A stretch of DNA of 64,000 nucleotides, taken from contig CP081102.1 of the NCBI GenBank assembly GCA_025141835.1, forward strand, positions 930,001 through 994,000, written 5' to 3'. Numbering within the stretch: position 1 is the stretch's first letter; every line of letters begins with the position of its first letter. Below the pieces are notes generated by a model. The model had not been told where the DNA came from. It did not search any database and worked only from the letters and a program-made list of their open reading frames with translations. Position numbers and translations under genes: made by a program. Shown here piece by piece: positions 60,815 to 64,000 of the stretch. This DNA is from Rhodobacteraceae bacterium M385. Its GTDB lineage: Bacteria > Pseudomonadota > Alphaproteobacteria > Rhodobacterales > Rhodobacteraceae.

Positions 60815-61099
60815 ATGATGGCCACACTTCGACTTTGGGGAAGACGCGCCTTTGGCATCTTCCTCTGCGTCGGGTGTTGGCTGATCGCCATGGGGCTGTT
60901 CAGTCTGGGGCAGGGGTGGTTTGTCGACACGTTTGGCATTTACGACATAGGCGATTTGCTTTTGCACGCGATTGTGCGGGTTCTGGGGGCAACCGGCGGG
61001 GCGATTTTCTTCGTGATTGCCGGCACTTTCGCCCTGTGGCTGTGCCTTGTGGCGGACTTGGAGGGGGAAGGTGACGGGACTGATGGCCCGCGCTCCTGA
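60815..61099 (+). CDS. Small two-to-three-helix membrane protein, function unknown
   Basis: A 94-residue protein with hydrophobic segments IFLCVGCWLIAMGLFSLG and AIFFVIAGTFALWLCLV and an acidic C-terminal tail (ADLEGEGDGTDG). ATGs at 60815 and 60818 are adjacent. It follows valS by five bases, so it is probably co-transcribed. No family recognised. Confidence 0.65.
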   Translation: MMATLRLWGRRAFGIFLCVGCWLIAMGLFSLGQGWFVDTFGIYDIGDLLLHAIVRVLGATGGAIFFVIAGTFALWLCLVADLEGEGDGTDGPRS

Positions 61100-61233
61100 A
61101 GCGTTCGAGGCTTCTCCACAAGAAACCTTGGCCTGTTGGAAAACCTCCATACGGAATACCTCCATTGAGGAAAATCCGGCGTTTGGACCATGATGAGGGC
61201 ATTGATACCCCTTCACGAATTGGACCCCAAATT

Positions 61234-61731
61234 ATGCGTACCCTGAAAGCTCTCGCTCTTGCTGCCACCGCTGCTCTTTCCCTGACATCCACAACCTCTA
61301 CGGCCTCTGCCGATGGGTATACCTCCTATAGCAACGGTGGTGCGGTCCAGACTTGGTACGCGCCGGGCACAGGCTATGGCCCCGTTAACGTGAATTACCA
61401 CGGTCAGGGCAACGGTCACGGTCATGGCAACGGGCACGGCAATGGCTATGGTCAGCAAGGCGGCCACGGTGGCGGATACAACAACGGTCACGGTCCCGAT
61501 TACTACCGAGTGCATGGCGTCGCGTCCCACGATCATCTGAACGTCCGTCACGGCCCCGGTGTTCGTAACCATGTGGTCTACCACTTGCCCTATAACGCCC
61601 GTGCCATTCAGGTCGGCCATTGTGCTCAGATCTCGACCTCTCGTGGGCCAGCGACTTGGTGCACAGTCACGTGGAACGGCCACCAGCGCGGTTGGGTGAA
61701 CGCCCGCTACCTGGCTGAAGATCACTACTAG
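61234..61731 (+). CDS. Exported Gly/His-rich protein with SH3-like domain
   Basis: A 165-residue secreted or periplasmic protein. Signal peptide (KALALAATAALSLTSTTSTASA), then a low-complexity Gly-His-Asn region (about residues 55-90, GNGHGHGNGHGNGYGQ), then a C-terminal bacterial SH3-like domain (ASHDHLNVRHGPGVRNHVVYH to TWNGHQRGWVNARYLAE). SH3b domains bind cell-wall or protein ligands; the His-rich stretch might bind metals. ATG 61234 is chosen for the signal peptide. Confidence 0.85.
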   Translation: MRTLKALALAATAALSLTSTTSTASADGYTSYSNGGAVQTWYAPGTGYGPVNVNYHGQGNGHGHGNGHGNGYGQQGGHGGGYNNGHGPDYYRVHGVASHDHLNVRHGPGVRNHVVYHLPYNARAIQVGHCAQISTSRGPATWCTVTWNGHQRGWVNARYLAEDHY

Positions 61732-61764
61732 AGCCACCCCGACCGTTCCCGGCGCATTCTTTTC

Positions 61765-61835
61765 GTGCCGCGCCTACGGCAGACCTCTTAAGTGCCGCGC
61801 CTACGGCAGACCTCTTAAGTGCCGCGCCTAAGGCA
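61765..61835. repeat. 27-bp tandem repeat with hairpin cores
   Basis: Two identical 27-bp units (61765-61791 and 61792-61818) and a 17-base third copy (61819-61835, one mismatch). Each starts with GTGCCGCGCCTACGGCA, which can fold as TGCCG/CGGCA. The array lies between two convergent genes; the third copy covers the last codons and stop of the small Tat protein. Confidence 0.8.
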
Positions 61836-61995
61836 CGAGTCTGTCGATGGCGCGCATCATCCCCAAGCTTTTGTCATAGACAAGCGTCAGCACGCGTCGG
61901 CCCCCGCCAGCGCGTGCTGCAAGCGTTGGGACAAGGCGCGCGGCCGTTGCGGCGGCGGCGCTGAGCACAAGAAATTCGCGTCGATTTTGTTTCAT
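61828..61995 (-). CDS. Small Tat-signal protein, function unknown
   Basis: A 55-residue protein beginning with a twin-arginine signal (KQNRREFLVLSAAAATAA) and ending in a short mature segment, LTLVYDKSLGMMRAIDRLVP. The frame upstream to 62091 is open, but ATG 61995 fits the Tat motif. Short proteins of this form occur in Rhodobacterales, from memory, with no known role. It is divergent from the HisC-like gene. Confidence 0.6.
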   Translation of the reverse strand: MKQNRREFLVLSAAAATAARLVPTLAARAGGGRRVLTLVYDKSLGMMRAIDRLVP

Positions 61996-62058
61996 GGCCG
62001 GCACTATGGCCCAACGAACCTCTTGCAGGGCGGGGAAAAATCCGTAATCGCTGACGCC

Positions 62059-63150
62059 ATGACTGATCCTCGCTATACCGCCCTCGTTCAATGCTTGCCT
62101 GCCACCGTCCCCTTCGTGGGCCCTGAAACGCAGGAACGCGCTAGGGGCGCATCATTCAAGGCGCGTCTTGGCGCCAACGAGAGCGTTTTTGGCCCGTCGC
62201 CCCTTGCGTTGCAGGCCATCTCTCAGGCCGCGTCGGGCGCTTGGATGTATGGCGATCCAGAGGTCCATGGCCTGCGCCATGCCCTTGCGGCGCATCACGG
62301 CATAGCACCCGAAAACCTGATCGTGGGGGAAGGGATCGACGGCCTTCTCGGCTACCTTGTGCGGCTTTTCGTGGGGGCGGGCGACGGGGTAGTGACTTCG
62401 GATGGGGCCTATCCCACGTTCAACTACCACGTCGCGGGTTTTGGTGGGGTGCTGCACAAAGTGCCCTACAAGGATGACCGTGAAGACCCTGACGCGTTGA
62501 TCGCGAAGGCCCAAGAGGTAGACGCAAAGCTGATCTATTTCGCCAACCCCGATAATCCTATGGGCACCTGGCATTCTGCCGACGTAATCCAACGGATGAT
62601 CGACACCCTGCCTGACGGCTGTGTTCTGGCATTGGATGAGGCCTATGCCGACACGGCCCCCGCGGGCGCGATCCCGCCGCTGGATGTGACGCACCCCCGG
62701 GTGATCCGTTTCCGTACGTTCTCAAAGGCTTACGGGCTTGCGGGGATGCGCGTGGGTTACGGCATCGCGGCGGCGGATTTCATCACGTCCTTCGCCAAGA
62801 TCCGCAACCATTTCGGCATGGGAAGGGTGGCGCAAGAGGCCGCTTTGGCGGCGCTGGAAGATCAGGCGTATCTGCAAACCACAGTCGAGCAGATCGCCGC
62901 CGCCCGTGACAAGATCAGCGATATCGCGCGGGCCAATGGCCTGACGCCGCTACCGTCCGCCACCAATTTCGTGACGATTGATTGCGGCAAAGACGGAGAC
63001 TATGCGCGTGCCGTCGTGGCGGCGCTTATCGCCCAAGGCGTGTTCGTGCGGATGCCGTTTGTGGCCCCGCAAGATCGCTGCATCCGGGTGTCTTGTGCTC
63101 CGGATGACGCGCTAGCGATCTTTGCGGAGGCATTGCCGAAGGCGCTTTAG
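62059..63150 (+). CDS. HisC-like PLP-dependent aminotransferase
   Basis: A 363-residue fold-type I aminotransferase of the histidinol-phosphate aminotransferase group. PLP lysine is Lys223 in TFSKAYGLAGMR; DEAYAD and the N-terminal GANESVFGPSP are family motifs. ATG 62059 is supported by the MTDPRYTALVQ opening; the earlier open frame is not used. With no other his genes here, an aromatic or other amino-acid aminotransferase is equally possible. Convergent with the next gene, overlapping by four bases. Confidence 0.9.
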   Translation: MTDPRYTALVQCLPATVPFVGPETQERARGASFKARLGANESVFGPSPLALQAISQAASGAWMYGDPEVHGLRHALAAHHGIAPENLIVGEGIDGLLGYLVRLFVGAGDGVVTSDGAYPTFNYHVAGFGGVLHKVPYKDDREDPDALIAKAQEVDAKLIYFANPDNPMGTWHSADVIQRMIDTLPDGCVLALDEAYADTAPAGAIPPLDVTHPRVIRFRTFSKAYGLAGMRVGYGIAAADFITSFAKIRNHFGMGRVAQEAALAALEDQAYLQTTVEQIAAARDKISDIARANGLTPLPSATNFVTIDCGKDGDYARAVVAALIAQGVFVRMPFVAPQDRCIRVSCAPDDALAIFAEALPKAL

Positions 63151-64000
63151 GCGGCCTCGGCGATCACCTTCATCGCGGCTTCCAGACCGGTGGGGCCGTG
63201 GGGGATTTGCAGCGCGGTCATGCCTGCTTGCAGGCCCGCCAAGACGCCCAAGACCATCTGCGCATTCACATGGCCCATGTGGCCGATCCGCAGATAATCC
63301 TCGGGCGTATCCACATTGTCCAACGGGATGCCAAGGGTAACGCCATAGGACTTTTCCATCCATTCCCGTAGCTTAAGCCCGTTTCCGGGGCCGAAGTTCA
63401 CCAGCGTCACCGCGTGAGAGCGTTTCTCATGCTCGGTAATATTGGCCCTCACAGGGCCCGCTTGGCCCCAAACTTCCAGCGCCGCCCAAATCGCTTCGGC
63501 CAGCACTTTGTGACGGTTCCAGACGGCCTCGATCCCTTCCTCGTGGACGATCATGTCCAGCGCGGTGCGCAGCCCGTAAAGGTGGTGGGTCGGAGCCGTG
63601 CCAAGAAAGTATTCGTAGAAATAATCAGGCTCGATCCGGCCGCGCCAATCCCAATAGGGCGTGACGAGATTGGCCGTTTCACGCGCCGCGTCGGCGCGGT
63701 CGTTGAAATAGAGGAAAGCCATGCCGGGCGGTGTCATCAGCCCTTTCTGAGAGGCCGCGATCATCACGTCCACGCCCCAGTCATCCATGTGGAACTCATC
63801 GCAGCCGAGGCTCGCGATGTTGTCACACAGTACCAGCGCGGGGTGGCCCGCCGTGTCCAACACCTCGCGTAGGCCCAACACGTCGTTCTTGACTGAGGTA
63901 GAGGTATCGACCTGCGTGACGAGAATGCCCTTGATCCGGTGATCGGGATCGTCCGCCAAGACGCTTGCCACAGTGGGCAGGTCGACATCCGTGTCATCGC
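63147..64000 (-). CDS. Serine-glyoxylate / alanine-glyoxylate class aminotransferase (5' end cut by window edge)
   Basis: The C-terminal 284 codons of a class V aminotransferase; the start lies beyond 64000. PLP lysine is in ASQKGLMTPPG and the preceding LVLCDNIASLG and DEFHMDDWGVDVM are family motifs; the C-terminal HMGHVNAQMVLGVLAGLQ matches serine-glyoxylate aminotransferase-type enzymes. Substrate use (serine, alanine or aspartate with glyoxylate) cannot be decided from this fragment. Confidence 0.9.
   Translation of the reverse strand, partial: DDTDVDLPTVASVLADDPDHRIKGILVTQVDTSTSVKNDVLGLREVLDTAGHPALVLCDNIASLGCDEFHMDDWGVDVMIAASQKGLMTPPGMAFLYFNDRADAARETANLVTPYWDWRGRIEPDYFYEYFLGTAPTHHLYGLRTALDMIVHEEGIEAVWNRHKVLAEAIWAALEVWGQAGPVRANITEHEKRSHAVTLVNFGPGNGLKLREWMEKSYGVTLGIPLDNVDTPEDYLRIGHMGHVNAQMVLGVLAGLQAGMTALQIPHGPTGLEAAMKVIAEAA

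Noticed and set aside
61143..61165. ACCTCCAT direct repeat upstream of the SH3-like protein gene
   Set aside because: Two 8-base copies 15 bp apart are too short to support a function on their own.
61765..61835. CRISPR array
   Set aside because: Units are directly adjacent with no spacers and no cas genes are present.

Overview
The window reads as chromosomal DNA of a marine alphaproteobacterium of the order Rhodobacterales (Roseobacter group). The evidence is high GC content, dense operons with ATGA/TGATG stop-start overlaps, an NDUFS4-type complex I accessory subunit, a PutA/Lrp-type PutR pair, a ureDA-x-BCEFG urease order, and an alphaproteobacterial GTTC-N7-GTTC SOS box before uvrB. I see no phage, insertion sequence, CRISPR array, rRNA or tRNA. 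Both ends cut through genes: uvrB on the left and a serine-glyoxylate/alanine-glyoxylate class aminotransferase on the right.

Layout. 1-3.8 kb: uvrB with a regulatory intergenic region, an exported Asp-box protein, and the complex I accessory subunit. 3.9-7.3 kb: an IclR regulator divergent from pcaIJF, the last steps of the beta-ketoadipate pathway. 7.3-12.4 kb: the urease operon (minus strand), with a small His-rich membrane protein between ureA and ureB and a ureD whose conserved N-terminus lacks a normal start codon. 12.7-20.3 kb: an AraC regulator divergent from an operon encoding a PhyH-type dioxygenase, a ribose-class ABC importer, a PfkB kinase, an RbsD-like pyranase and a PanB-like protein that has lost its metal ligands. 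20.4-24.5 kb: an arsenic operon with an ArsR-ArsC fusion, GAPDH, ArsJ and Acr3. 24.5-28.1 kb: small membrane proteins, an NAD(P)-binding protein, a glycine-zipper lipoprotein and an AraC regulator. 28.3-34.9 kb: an iron operon (imelysin, Bfd, Bfr, di-haem DUF1111, second imelysin, DUF1513, PhnD-like) behind a 31-bp near-palindrome. 34.9-41.4 kb: homoprotocatechuate meta-cleavage genes hpaR/hpaF-E-D-decarboxylase-G-H. 41.5-48.2 kb: an orphan protein, a uronate-dehydrogenase-like SDR, a DadA-like oxidase, and putR/putA. 48.2-56.6 kb: a response regulator/kinase/binding-protein operon divergent from tctCBA, a CaiB-type CoA-transferase and a beta-hydroxyacid dehydrogenase. 56.6-64 kb: mnmH, valS, small exported proteins, a short tandem repeat, a HisC-like aminotransferase and the truncated aminotransferase.

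Together the genes describe a versatile heterotroph of dissolved organic matter. Aromatics enter through beta-ketoadipate and homoprotocatechuate, urea and proline supply nitrogen, carboxylates enter by a TTT transporter, an unidentified sugar-like compound by the ABC system, and iron by a periplasmic imelysin system. The best candidate for undescribed biology is the PhyH/ABC/kinase/pyranase/PanB-like operon at 13.6-20.3 kb. Other points worth checking are the ureD start, the palindrome before the iron operon, the arsR-arsC fusion with its apparently leaderless start, and the sensor-kinase operon carrying its own binding protein.
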